In this document: positions 15,892 through 23,810 of the stretch, in pieces
Position numbering within the stretch: position 1 is the first letter of the stretch
Layout of the letters: every line of letters begins with the position of its first letter
DNA from: Phytoactinopolyspora alkaliphila
GTDB taxonomy: Bacteria > Actinomycetota > Actinomycetes > Jiangellales > Jiangellaceae
Assembly (NCBI RefSeq): GCF_010550695.1
Contig: NZ_JAAGOB010000003.1
Coordinates: 1 to 64,000 of the forward strand
DNA length: 64,000 nucleotides
Direction: 5' to 3'
Made by a program: the position numbers and the translations under genes
Notes under the pieces: generated by a model
The model's database searches: none
The model's input: only the letters and a program-made list of their open reading frames with translations
What the model was told of the DNA's origin: nothing

Positions 15892-16824
15892 ATGACGCTG
15901 CTCGACACGCTGCCGGCCGCCACGCGGGCGGCCATTCCGGCCGCCCTCCCGGCTGCCGCGGAGACCGTGGCGTCCCTGTGCTCGATCTATCAGCGGCTCG
16001 CCGCCTGCGCCGACCTGCGGCCTGGCTCGGACGTAGACGATCTGTTCCGCCGCTTGGTGGAACTCGTCGTCGGCACGCCGGACGCATGTGCGAACGACGT
16101 GCTTGAAGACCCTGTCGTCGACGCTCTCGCGCCTCGGCTGAGAGAGCTGTGCGCTCGCGGTGAAACGGAACTCGAGCGGGAATGGGCCGCCCGCATCGTG
16201 GCCGGCCGGCGGCCTGAGAACGAGCTCGCCCTGTTTCCGTACCTAGACAATTACCGGCGGCTGAGTCAGCTGGAGGCCACGGTCCTGCGTGCGGCGGCTC
16301 GGCGGCCACTCGGTTCGGTCGCCTTCGTCGGCTCCGGGCCACTGCCGCTGAGCTCGCTGTTTCTCGCCCAGAACCTGGAGGCACGGGTGGACGGCATCGA
16401 TTGCGACGCGAGCGCGATCTCCGCGGCGCGCCGGCTGACCGCCGCGCTGAACGCGGGCGGGCTCCGTTTCCACCACGTGGATGCCGCCGATGCCGATCTG
16501 TCCGGGTACGACGCCGTGGTCATCGCCGCGCTGGTCGGCACGACGTCCGCGGAGAAGGCCGCCATGTTGCGAACGCTGAGGCCCAGAATGGATCCGGAAT
16601 GCATTCTCCTGATGCGCAGTGCCCGCGGTTTGCGAACGCTGCTTTATCCGGAAGCCGAGGTCGAGTCCTGGTCCGGTTTCGACGTCCTGGATGTGGTCCA
16701 TCCCGACGACGACGTCATCAACTCCGTGATCGTGGCCCGTCCCCGTGCCGAGGTCACGCCCGTTCACCGGGACTCGGTTGCCGGCCCAGGGCGGGGCGGG
16801 GGCGTGACGTGGCGACTCTGCTGA
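15892..16824 (+). CDS. nicotianamine synthase-like protein
   Basis: The 310-residue protein reads as a nicotianamine synthase family member. These enzymes transfer aminobutyrate (aminocarboxypropyl) groups from S-adenosylmethionine to make nicotianamine or opine metallophores such as staphylopine and pseudopaline. Family features are DPVVDALAPRLRELC (73-87), GETELEREWA (90-99), FPYLDNY (115-121), the SAM-binding VGSGPLPLSS (146-155) with GIDCD (168-172), and the FHHVDAADADL strand (193-203). GTG 15889 is an alternative start one codon upstream; GGGGTGG precedes either. Its 3' end overlaps the ATP-grasp gene by 16 bases. No opine dehydrogenase is adjacent, which sets this apart from known bacterial NAS loci. 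Confidence 0.85.
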   Translation: MTLLDTLPAATRAAIPAALPAAAETVASLCSIYQRLAACADLRPGSDVDDLFRRLVELVVGTPDACANDVLEDPVVDALAPRLRELCARGETELEREWAARIVAGRRPENELALFPYLDNYRRLSQLEATVLRAAARRPLGSVAFVGSGPLPLSSLFLAQNLEARVDGIDCDASAISAARRLTAALNAGGLRFHHVDAADADLSGYDAVVIAALVGTTSAEKAAMLRTLRPRMDPECILLMRSARGLRTLLYPEAEVESWSGFDVLDVVHPDDDVINSVIVARPRAEVTPVHRDSVAGPGRGGGVTWRLC

Positions 16825-18176
16825 TGGTGGAGAGCTGGCTGCATTCGACCGGCCGGTGCCTGCCCCCGATCATTCGGCGATTGGGCCACGACTATGTCCT
16901 GGTCACCAAGGATCCCGGTCTCTATCCGCCGGGTCCCGGAGGAGATCCGCACCCCGTCCTGGGCTTCGCCGGCGAGGTCGTGGTCGCCGACACCAATGAC
17001 GACGACGCCGTGTGCGCGGCCGCGCGCGAGATCGCAGGTCGCCGCCGGGTGGACGGCGTGCTGACGACGTGTGACTACTACCTCGGCACCGTGGCGACAG
17101 TTGCCCGTCTTCTCGGGTTGCCCGGCGCACCGCCGGACGTGATGCGTCGGGCCACCCAAAAGCACCTGGTAAGGGTGGCCCTGGACGAGGCCGGCCTGCC
17201 CAATCCCGCCTTTGCCGTGGCTGCCGACTGGAACCATGCCCGGGCCGCGGCGGACCGGATCGGGATGCCCGTGATCGCCAAACCGGTCGATCTCAATGCC
17301 GGAACGGCGGTCGAGCGGATCCGGGACGAGGCGGCCCTCAAGGACGCGTTCTGGTGTGTGAACGGCGTCGAAAGCAATACCCGTGGCCAGCCCCTTCGTC
17401 GGCTCCTGCTGGTGGAGGAGGAGCTGAGCGGCGAAGAAGTGAGTGTCGAGGCGCTGACCTTCGAGGGCGCCACCACGATCATCGGGATCACCGACAAGAG
17501 CGTGACCGCCCCACCCGCCTGTGTGGAGGCTGGGCACATGTTTCCGGCCCGCCTGGCACCGCGTGTCGCCAGGCAGGTGGAGGCGTTCGCGGCAGACGCG
17601 CTCGATGCCATCGGGTTCACCCACGGCCTCAGCCACATCGAGATCATGATCACCGCGGACGGTCCGCGGCTGATCGAGGTCAATCCCCGGCAGGCCGGTG
17701 GCTACATCTTCGACCTCGTCCATCTGGTGACCGGGACTCACCCGCTGCAGATGCTCGTCGAGCTCGCGCTCGGCCGGATGCCGGACCTGAGCGGAGCGAG
17801 CGAGCCCGGTTTGTCAAGCGCACTGGTGCCGGCCCGCCAGGCGCCAGCCGCCAGCGCCGCTGTCGTGTTCGTGATGTCTCCGCGGGACGGCGTCCTCGAG
17901 CGGGTGAGCGGAGTGGAGTCGCTGGACGCGGATCCCAGGGTGCTGCGCTGGGAGATCCCGACGCCGGCCGCCGCCCGTCGCCCGCGCGACAACGACGCGT
18001 ACCTGGGCCACATCGTCACCGTGGATCCGGCCGGCCCGGCGGCGAGGGCGCGTGCGGAGGCTGTGGTCGGTGCCCTCCGCCTGCACTTCCGCGATGGTGA
18101 CGTGGTACGCCCACTCGGTGTTGCGCTCGGCTCCGCGTACGCGGGCGTGCCGGCGGGTGACCACGCCGGCCATTGA
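16809..18176 (+). CDS. ATP-grasp carboxylate-amine ligase
   Basis: The 455-residue protein is an ATP-grasp ligase. It has a Rossmann-like N-terminus (about 1-110, LLTTCDYYLGTVATVAR), the nucleotide-binding strand MPVIAKPVDLNAG (153-165), the acidic hinge VEEELSGEEVSVE (202-214), and the metal-binding SHIEIM (275-280) and EVNPRQAGG (290-298) motifs. The C-terminal about 100 residues resemble the extra domain of amino-acid ligases of the BacD/carnosine synthase type. Such enzymes join an amino group to a carboxylate through an acyl phosphate. GTG 16809 lies inside the end of the NAS-like gene, so the two are coupled. Likely role: amide bond formation on the NAS product. That is inference. Confidence 0.88.
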   Translation: MATLLMVESWLHSTGRCLPPIIRRLGHDYVLVTKDPGLYPPGPGGDPHPVLGFAGEVVVADTNDDDAVCAAAREIAGRRRVDGVLTTCDYYLGTVATVARLLGLPGAPPDVMRRATQKHLVRVALDEAGLPNPAFAVAADWNHARAAADRIGMPVIAKPVDLNAGTAVERIRDEAALKDAFWCVNGVESNTRGQPLRRLLLVEEELSGEEVSVEALTFEGATTIIGITDKSVTAPPACVEAGHMFPARLAPRVARQVEAFAADALDAIGFTHGLSHIEIMITADGPRLIEVNPRQAGGYIFDLVHLVTGTHPLQMLVELALGRMPDLSGASEPGLSSALVPARQAPAASAAVVFVMSPRDGVLERVSGVESLDADPRVLRWEIPTPAAARRPRDNDAYLGHIVTVDPAGPAARARAEAVVGALRLHFRDGDVVRPLGVALGSAYAGVPAGDHAGH

Positions 18177-18203
18177 CCACAGTGCTTGTGGCACTCTTGG
18201 GGC

Positions 18204-18890
18204 GTGAGCAACCGGAGTACCGGAGGAAGTCTCGAGTCGGCTCCTGGCATCGTGCGGTTCGTCACGCAGGCGGTGTGGACGCTGATCCCGGTCATCAGCC
18301 TGAGTTTCCTGTCCTTCATCCCCGCCGCGCAGGTGTATTGGCGGGCGCGGACATCAGGCTGGCTGCTCACCCTGGTACTGCTCGTCGTCGCGTCCGGAAC
18401 GGTGATCACGGCGATGGCGATGGACGCGAGCGGCGCCGGCTTCGGCGGCCTGCTCATCGCCACCGCAGGGGGCGGTGTGGCCGCCGCGGCCGCCGGGCGA
18501 CGGATCATGTTCGGTCGCCCGACGCCTGACGTCGATCCCGCGATCGAAGAGGTCCTGCGGAACCGGGAACGCCGCGGGCAGGCCCGGGAGATCGCGGTGA
18601 ACGACCCCGCCATGGCTCTCGAGCTGGGCATCGGCCAGCCGGATGTGCCGGGAAGCTATGCCGACGGCGGGCTCGTCGACCTGAACAATGCCAGCGCCGG
18701 TGGCATCGCCAGCGTTTTGAGTCTCGACCCGGCCACCGCCGAGGCTTTCGTCGCCGGGCGTGAGGCGCGGCGCGGCTATGCGTCCCTGGCCGAGGTCGGT
18801 GCTCTGTCCAATCTGGACCCGCGGGCACTGGAAGCCAGCGCGGAGTGGATCGTCGTGCTGCCGTACCGCGGGCGCGGCACCGCCGTCTGA
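18204..18890 (+). CDS. membrane protein with C-terminal helix-hairpin-helix (ComEA-like) motif
   Basis: The 228-residue protein has two or three membrane helices between about residues 10 and 95 (AVWTLIPVISLSFLSFIPAA, WLLTLVLLVVASGTVITAM, then an Ala/Gly-rich segment). A linker follows, then an HhH motif near residues 165-210 (GLVDLNNASAGGIASVL, then GYASLAEVGALSNLDP). HhH motifs bind DNA non-specifically in ComEA-like proteins or mediate protein contact. GTG 18204 is preferred; the frame also opens at 18186. The gene begins 27 bases after the ATP-grasp gene. Whether it is functionally linked to the metallophore genes or merely adjacent is unknown. Confidence 0.75.
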   Translation: MSNRSTGGSLESAPGIVRFVTQAVWTLIPVISLSFLSFIPAAQVYWRARTSGWLLTLVLLVVASGTVITAMAMDASGAGFGGLLIATAGGGVAAAAAGRRIMFGRPTPDVDPAIEEVLRNRERRGQAREIAVNDPAMALELGIGQPDVPGSYADGGLVDLNNASAGGIASVLSLDPATAEAFVAGREARRGYASLAEVGALSNLDPRALEASAEWIVVLPYRGRGTAV

Positions 18891-18903
18891 CCCGCGGCAC
18901 GCG

Positions 18904-19125
18904 TCACCGGGTCTGGCCGCCCTGCCGTGCGGTGTCGTTGGCCTCAAGGGCGCGTCGCAGGCGTGAGACCAGGGTCTCTTGTTCCACCGTCGAGAGCGTG
19001 TCGAGTAGGCCTTGCTGTGACCGACGCCCGATGGGGTGCAGCTCGTCGTCATGGGCGGTCGGAACGGCGTAGTGGATGAGCCCGAGCCCGCGCTCTGCCA
19101 GGGAGTGGCGGACCGGGGCCCGCGT
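18904..19125 (-). pseudogene. MarR-family regulator remnant (C-terminal 73 residues)
   Basis: Reading the minus strand back from TGA 18904-18906 gives 73 residues with the tail of a MarR regulator: LAERGLGLIHYAVPTAHDDE, then LLDTLSTVEQETLVSRLRRA. The frame is closed by an in-frame TAG at 19126-19128 and the sequence runs straight into the azoreductase stop region, so the wHTH half is missing. MarR genes often control azoreductase-like enzymes, so this may be a decayed partner of the adjacent gene. Confidence 0.5.
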
Positions 19126-19144
19126 CTACCGTGGCGGTGCCGCC

Positions 19145-19771
19145 TCAGAACCTCTTCGCGAGCTCGCGTGTGTCCGCCTCAGCGGATCGTCGTCCAGAGC
19201 CAGCATCGGCGGTGACGAGATTCGGCCGGAACTCGACGGTCTCGATCTCGTTGATACCGGCCCAGCGCAACCACGTCCGCACGTACGGTGCCTGGAAGTC
19301 GCTGCCGAACGCGGCTCCTCGCCCCTCGCCGTAAACGGCGCCGGTGTAGATGACGGCGGCCTTCTTCCCTTCGAGCAGTCCCGTATACCCGGTGTCCGGG
19401 TCGAAGCTGAACGCCAGGCCCGGCTGGCTCACCACGTCGATGAGTTGCTTGAGGACGTACGGAATGCCGTGGTTCCACATCGGGACGCTGAACAGGTAGC
19501 GGTCCGCGCTGTTGAACCGCTGGAACGCTGACTTAACGGTCCGCCAAGCGGCCGCCTGGTCCTCGTCGAACTCCTGCCCACCGAAGACCGCCATCTTCGC
19601 CGCCGTGGCGGCGGGTCCGAACGCGGGCAGCGAGCCGTCCCAGAGATCCCAGTGCTCGATGGTGTGCTCCGGGTGGATTTCGCGATAGGTGTCGAGAAAG
19701 ACACCCGCGAGGGCGAGGGATTCCGACGCCTGGGCCCGGGGCGAGGCAGAGACGTGCAGCAAGGTGGTCAT
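19145..19771 (-). CDS. azoR: FMN-dependent NADH-azoreductase
   Basis: The 208-residue flavodoxin-fold reductase begins TTLLHVSASPRAQASESLALA, the FMN phosphate-binding loop of the AzoR/AcpD family. It continues with FSVPMWNHGIPYVLKQLIDVV, the conserved flavin-contacting motif, and AVIYTGAVYGEG near the C-terminal third. It reduces quinones and azo compounds with NAD(P)H via FMN. It is divergent from a TetR-family gene whose operator-like repeats lie between them, so TetR control is likely. The C-terminus ends RELAKRF. Confidence 0.93.
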   Translation of the reverse strand: MTTLLHVSASPRAQASESLALAGVFLDTYREIHPEHTIEHWDLWDGSLPAFGPAATAAKMAVFGGQEFDEDQAAAWRTVKSAFQRFNSADRYLFSVPMWNHGIPYVLKQLIDVVSQPGLAFSFDPDTGYTGLLEGKKAAVIYTGAVYGEGRGAAFGSDFQAPYVRTWLRWAGINEIETVEFRPNLVTADAGSGRRSAEADTRELAKRF

Positions 19772-19831
19772 GTGGCGCTTCCCTTGGTCGGCGACTCGCG
19801 AGGCATGCGGAGTCGCGTTGGCGGTAGAACT

Positions 19832-19881
19832 GGACTACAGTCCGGTTATGGACCAAGGTACCGGACCGCAGTCCGGTTATG
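19832..19881. promoter_or_regulatory. tandem TetR operator-like repeats
   Basis: The 13-mer CAGTCCGGTTATG occurs at 19838-19850 and 19869-19881, 31 bases apart. Each copy sits in a short dyad: GGACTACAGTCC at 19832-19843 (perfect) and GGACCGCAGTCC at 19863-19874. They lie between azoR and the TetR gene and partly overlap the annotated TetR start. Autoregulation and control of azoR are inferred. Confidence 0.6.
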
Positions 19882-20501
19882 CCAGAGGCGCCGACGAACT
19901 CCTGGTGTTGCGCACGTCACCCCCTACTGAGCGCGCCGACGCGGCACGGAACCGGGCGGTGGTCCTGGAGTCTGCGGCCAGACTGTTCGCCGAGCACGGA
20001 GTCGACAACGTCTCCATGGACGCGATAGCGACCGCGGCCGGAGTCGGCAAGGGCACGCTCTTCCGGCGGTTCGGTGACAAGGCTGGTCTCGCGGTGGCGT
20101 TGCTCGACAAGCGGGAACGCGAGCTCCAAGAGGCGATCCTGACCGGTCCCGCGCCGCTGGGCCCGGGAGACGGCGGCGAGGTGCCCGCGCCGGCGAGCAG
20201 GTTGTACGCGTTTCTCGACGCATACCTCGACTACGTGCTGGATCATCTGGACCTGGTACGGATGTCCGAGACGGCCGCTCCAGGTGCCCGATACCGCATC
20301 GGTGCCTATCGGTTCTGGCACCGCCACACGGCCGTGCTGCTGGCGGCCGTGCACCCGGGAGCCGACGCAGACGCGCTCGCCCACGCGATTCTCGCCATGG
20401 TGTCGGCTGAGCACCTGCACGCGGTCGTGGCTGAGCTCGGCGCCGAGCGGGCGCGACGTGCCATTCTCGACGTCACTCAGGCATTCGCCCGCCCTGGCTG
20501 A
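19848..20501 (+). CDS. TetR/AcrR-family transcriptional regulator
   Basis: The 217-residue protein has a TetR HTH: NRAVVLESAARLFAEHGVDN, then SMDAIATAAGVGKGTLFRRFGDK. A ligand-binding helical domain follows and ends with ILAMVSAEHLHAVVAEL. The annotated start is ATG 19848, but the operator-like repeats run to 19881, so GTG 19905 (LVLRTSPPTERADAARN) may be the real start, giving 198 residues. It is divergent from azoR and likely represses both genes until a quinone or electrophile binds. Confidence 0.88.
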   Translation: MDQGTGPQSGYARGADELLVLRTSPPTERADAARNRAVVLESAARLFAEHGVDNVSMDAIATAAGVGKGTLFRRFGDKAGLAVALLDKRERELQEAILTGPAPLGPGDGGEVPAPASRLYAFLDAYLDYVLDHLDLVRMSETAAPGARYRIGAYRFWHRHTAVLLAAVHPGADADALAHAILAMVSAEHLHAVVAELGAERARRAILDVTQAFARPG

Positions 20502-20573
20502 TCACACAAGGCGCGCTGCAGGGCAGCCGAGCACGGACATTCGCCCATGACTGAACCCCGGGAGTGGCTCGGC

Positions 20574-21731
20574 TCAGGTCACGGGCGGCGCGGTGGTGGA
20601 CTGCCGCACCACCAGCCGTGGCCCGATGACCACACGATGCGCGGCCCGGTCACCCGTCGTGTCGCGCAGGCGGGCGGCGAGCAGGTCGACGGCCGCCCGG
20701 CCGATCGCCTCGCGGTGCGGCCGCACAGCGGTGAGCGGAGGATCGCAGAGAGCGGCCACCTGGTCGTCGTAGGCAAGCACCGAGAGTTGCCCAGGGACGT
20801 CGATGCCGCGTTCCTGGCACCGCTCAACCAGGGAGATCGCCTCCGGATCCGAGTGCACAAGCAGCGCCGTCGTCCCCGTGTCCAGGCACACGTCGAGGAT
20901 CTCGTCGACCGTCGCGGACCAGCTGGGACTACGGTGATCGAGAGTGTGGATGTCGGGGACACCCTCGTGCGGCAGCCCGAGCTCCTCGCAGGCGTCCCGC
21001 CAGCCGCGGCGCACATGTCGCGACGTCGGACTGCCGACCGTCGTGGTGAGGCCGACCCGGCGATGGCCGAGTCCGGCCAGGTGCCGCACTGCCGCCTCGG
21101 CGCCGAGCGTGTGGTCGCTCACCACCGATTCCATCGCCTCGTGGTAGGGCCCGACGGAGACGGCACGCTCAACGAGCACCACCGGGACCGGCGCCGACTC
21201 GAGCCAGCGCACCAGTTCCTCACCCTGAGGGCCACTCGTGGTGGGTGCCACCAGCAAGCCGTCGACACCCACCGCCTCGACCAGCCTCGCCAGCTGGCGG
21301 CGCTCGTCGGCGGCTTCGTAGGTGGCTCCCCGCAGCACGACCCGGACTCCGGAGGCCGCGGCGGCTTCCCGTACGCCGCGGATGACGTCAGGCCAGTAAT
21401 AGTCCAGGGACGGCACCACCATTCCCATGGTCAGGTGCAGTCCCGGGTCACCGCCGCCGTTGGTGGGCGACGCGCCGGGTTGACCGCCCGGCACCGCCGT
21501 GGCCGCGCCGTCGCCCGCTGATGGGTCGTCGCGCACGGTCGCTCCGCCGTGCACCCGGCGCAGGAGTCCTTGCTCGGCCAGCAGCGCGATGTCCCGGCGC
21601 ACCGTGATGGGCGTGACCCCCAGGGCCTCGGCCAAGTCGTTCACCCGCACGGTGCCACGGCGATGCAGCGTCTCGAGCACGCGCTCGCGCCGCTCTTCAG
21701 GGAGGAGAACCGGCGGTGGGGGCGACGTCAT
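20574..21731 (-). CDS. regulator with DeoR-type HTH and LacI/periplasmic-binding-protein sensor domain
   Basis: The 385-residue protein fuses a DeoR-like HTH (residues about 10-66: RRERVLETLHRRGTVRVNDL, then VTPITVRRDIALLAEQG, RRVHGGA) to a type I periplasmic-binding-protein sensor of the LacI family from about residue 98 (GMVVPSLDYYWPDVIRGVREA, then VVSDHTLGAEAAVRHLAGLGH and DDQVAALCDPPLTAVRPHREAIGRAAVDLL). A flexible Gly/Pro-rich linker joins them. Such hybrids sense sugars and control linked catabolic genes. The ATG at 21731 overlaps the stop of the heparinase-like gene (ATGA), so it is made from that transcript. A likely target is the divergent region at 23690-23800. Confidence 0.88.
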   Translation of the reverse strand: MTSPPPPVLLPEERRERVLETLHRRGTVRVNDLAEALGVTPITVRRDIALLAEQGLLRRVHGGATVRDDPSAGDGAATAVPGGQPGASPTNGGGDPGLHLTMGMVVPSLDYYWPDVIRGVREAAAASGVRVVLRGATYEAADERRQLARLVEAVGVDGLLVAPTTSGPQGEELVRWLESAPVPVVLVERAVSVGPYHEAMESVVSDHTLGAEAAVRHLAGLGHRRVGLTTTVGSPTSRHVRRGWRDACEELGLPHEGVPDIHTLDHRSPSWSATVDEILDVCLDTGTTALLVHSDPEAISLVERCQERGIDVPGQLSVLAYDDQVAALCDPPLTAVRPHREAIGRAAVDLLAARLRDTTGDRAAHRVVIGPRLVVRQSTTAPPVT

Positions 21732-23479
21732 GCATGGACCTCCGCGGTGAGCGTGACTACGCCGTGCGAGCCGGCGGGAGCGTGTAGCGCGAGCCTGGTC
21801 ACATGGGCGCCCCAGACACGGACGAGCATCGGGTCGTCCAGGACTCGGGTTTCGGTGGTACCGGTCGCCCGGCCGGGGTCCCAGGTGAGCACTAGCGGGC
21901 GGGCGTGGTCGAGGGGCCGGACGACGACCCGCCCCGGGGCCGGGACTTCTATCTCACCGGCGAGGAGATAGTGCATCGTGGAGGAGCCGGTGACACTCGC
22001 GCCGGAGTATGCCCACGTGTCCTCGATGATCACCCGCTGAGCTTCGCGGTCAAGCGTGGCGTTTCGCCACCAGTGTTCGAGCTGTGGGACGGCATAGGCG
22101 GCGCTGAGCTCAAGCCGCACCCGAAAGCGGGCATCCTCGTCGGCGACGCTCACCTCCCGGGCACGGAACTCGGCACCAGGGCTCTGCGGCATCCCGAGCA
22201 CTTCGGGAACGTTGTGCCAGCTGCTCTGCATGGTCCAGATCGCATACCGGTCCCGGCTGAAGGTCTGCGCGGTATAGGTGGGCCGTCCGGCGTCGACCAC
22301 GGCTGGCACGCCGTCCACGGCGATCATGACACAGCCGACGTCATTGTGGTTGTGGTGCTCCGCGTTGTGCCCGCCCTTGACCGCCAGCGTCAGCCCGCGC
22401 CGGCTGCCGGCGTCCTCACGAGCCAGGCCCAGCTGAGTGCCGGAGAGCCACACGCTGCCGATCAGCGGGGGTGGGGACGGAACGGCGGCGACCCAATCCG
22501 GGTCGTGAAGTGCGCTCAGCAGCCGTCCCAGTTCCCGGCTCTTCGACGCCGGCTCACCCGGATCGCGGTACGACACGGCATGAGCGGCAGCCGAGCGGTC
22601 GCCGACCCGGCGAGCCCACCGGTAGGGCACGTGCCACGGCTGGTCGGCGTGCGGCTTCGCCGACGCGTCGGCGACGTTGACGTACCAGTGGCCGCCGATG
22701 TGCATCCGGTGCGGGAACGCCACCGTCTGCCGGACCACGGGCACGTCGGCCGCGTCCAGAACCCCGCCTGTGGCATGCGCGAGGACGTCCAGCGCCTCCA
22801 GCGCCCGGCAGGCTCCGTTCCACCAATACTCGTATCCCTCGTCGATGGAACCGTCGGCAGGGAGCGCCCCGAGGTAGCGGTCCAGGCCTTGAACCGCCCA
22901 CGCGACCGCCCGGACCCGCTCGTCATCGTCCTCCGCGAGCCTCAACGCGGCAACGAGCACGTTTCCACAGATCCACGGGCACCAGTTGTGTACGTCTCCG
23001 TCGAGTCCGAGCCAGTGCCAGTCCGTGCGGCGCAGAAACGGCTGGATCACGCGACGGCTCACCTCAAGCCGGATCCGTTCCCGCAGCCCCGGGTACCGGG
23101 TGTTCAGGCCGGCGCCGAGTGTGTGATCGGCCCAGGCGAGCTGGGCGGCCACATCTCCCGCTCCCAGGTCGAGGTACGGCGTGTCGATGTCGGGCAGCAC
23201 GTTGCCCCCCGCCGAGCACGACCCCTCGTGCGCGGCCCAGCACCATGAGGTCTGCTCGCACAGCAGGACGAGCCCGTCCGCGGCCTCGTCCACCCAGACG
23301 TCGTCGCCGGTGGCGGCGGCCAGCACCACGGCGCGGCTCAAACGTTCCTGCCTGGCGAAGACCTGTTCTTCCCACGCAGTGCGACTGCCGTCCCGGAAGA
23401 ACCGGGTGTATTGGGACGCGCGTGGCTGCGGCCACGCCGTACCGAGCTCGGATTCGGCTTGACCCCGGAGGCGCCGCAT
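21728..23479 (-). CDS. heparinase II/III-like polysaccharide-active protein
   Basis: The 583-residue protein has an (alpha/alpha)-barrel N-terminal half and the heparinase II/III catalytic stretch GGHNAEHHNHNDVGCVMIAVDG, with the His residues expected around the active site, then a beta-sandwich half. It probably cleaves uronic-acid-containing polysaccharides by beta-elimination, but no signal peptide is seen, so it would act inside on imported oligosaccharides. The first ATG is 23479, but the frame stays open to 23669 and the translation looks protein-like. AGGAGG at 23640-23645 stands five bases before an in-frame ATC (23633-23635), so the natural start may be non-canonical and 52 codons earlier. 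Confidence 0.8.
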   Translation of the reverse strand: MRRLRGQAESELGTAWPQPRASQYTRFFRDGSRTAWEEQVFARQERLSRAVVLAAATGDDVWVDEAADGLVLLCEQTSWCWAAHEGSCSAGGNVLPDIDTPYLDLGAGDVAAQLAWADHTLGAGLNTRYPGLRERIRLEVSRRVIQPFLRRTDWHWLGLDGDVHNWCPWICGNVLVAALRLAEDDDERVRAVAWAVQGLDRYLGALPADGSIDEGYEYWWNGACRALEALDVLAHATGGVLDAADVPVVRQTVAFPHRMHIGGHWYVNVADASAKPHADQPWHVPYRWARRVGDRSAAAHAVSYRDPGEPASKSRELGRLLSALHDPDWVAAVPSPPPLIGSVWLSGTQLGLAREDAGSRRGLTLAVKGGHNAEHHNHNDVGCVMIAVDGVPAVVDAGRPTYTAQTFSRDRYAIWTMQSSWHNVPEVLGMPQSPGAEFRAREVSVADEDARFRVRLELSAAYAVPQLEHWWRNATLDREAQRVIIEDTWAYSGASVTGSSTMHYLLAGEIEVPAPGRVVVRPLDHARPLVLTWDPGRATGTTETRVLDDPMLVRVWGAHVTRLALHAPAGSHGVVTLTAEVHA

Positions 23480-23810
23480 GGTGGCGGGATCCGCCTTCGT
23501 CCATGCGGCGGCATTGTATGCCGGACCCGGCAGGGCTTCCGCCGCAGGCAGGAGCGTCTCGGCAAGTGCGTCCGCACCTGCTGCGGAGCCCCACGCGGCC
23601 AGCAGAGGCCCGACGTTCGGCGCGTGACGACGGATGACGGCCTCCTCAGCAGCAGATCGGTCGTCCGATCATGACTGATCACAATTGATTATTTCAAGCC
23701 CTTGACGCCCAGTGCGTTCGCCGAGTTTACTCATCCACTACGTTCGAACGAACATAAATGATCGCCAATGATCGACGGGCTGATCTGATGCCACGAGGAG
23801 ACCTCCACCG
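23480..23810. promoter_or_regulatory. divergent control region of the heparinase/DUF2264 locus
   Basis: Rightward promoter elements TTGACG (23702-23707) and TTTACT (23726-23731) are 18 bases apart. The palindrome CGTTCGAACG (23741-23750) just after the -10 is a likely operator, probably for the DeoR/LacI-type regulator. Several TGATC repeats lie at 23667-23690 and 23758-23770. The part from 23480 to about 23635 is probably coding for the extended N-terminus of the heparinase-like protein. Confidence 0.5.

Noticed and set aside
20505-20578. Long-spaced inverted repeat AGCCGAGC/GCTCGGCT between TetR and DeoR/LacI genes
   Set aside because: Arms of only 8 bp with a long spacer in high-GC DNA; likely chance, though the two genes are convergent.
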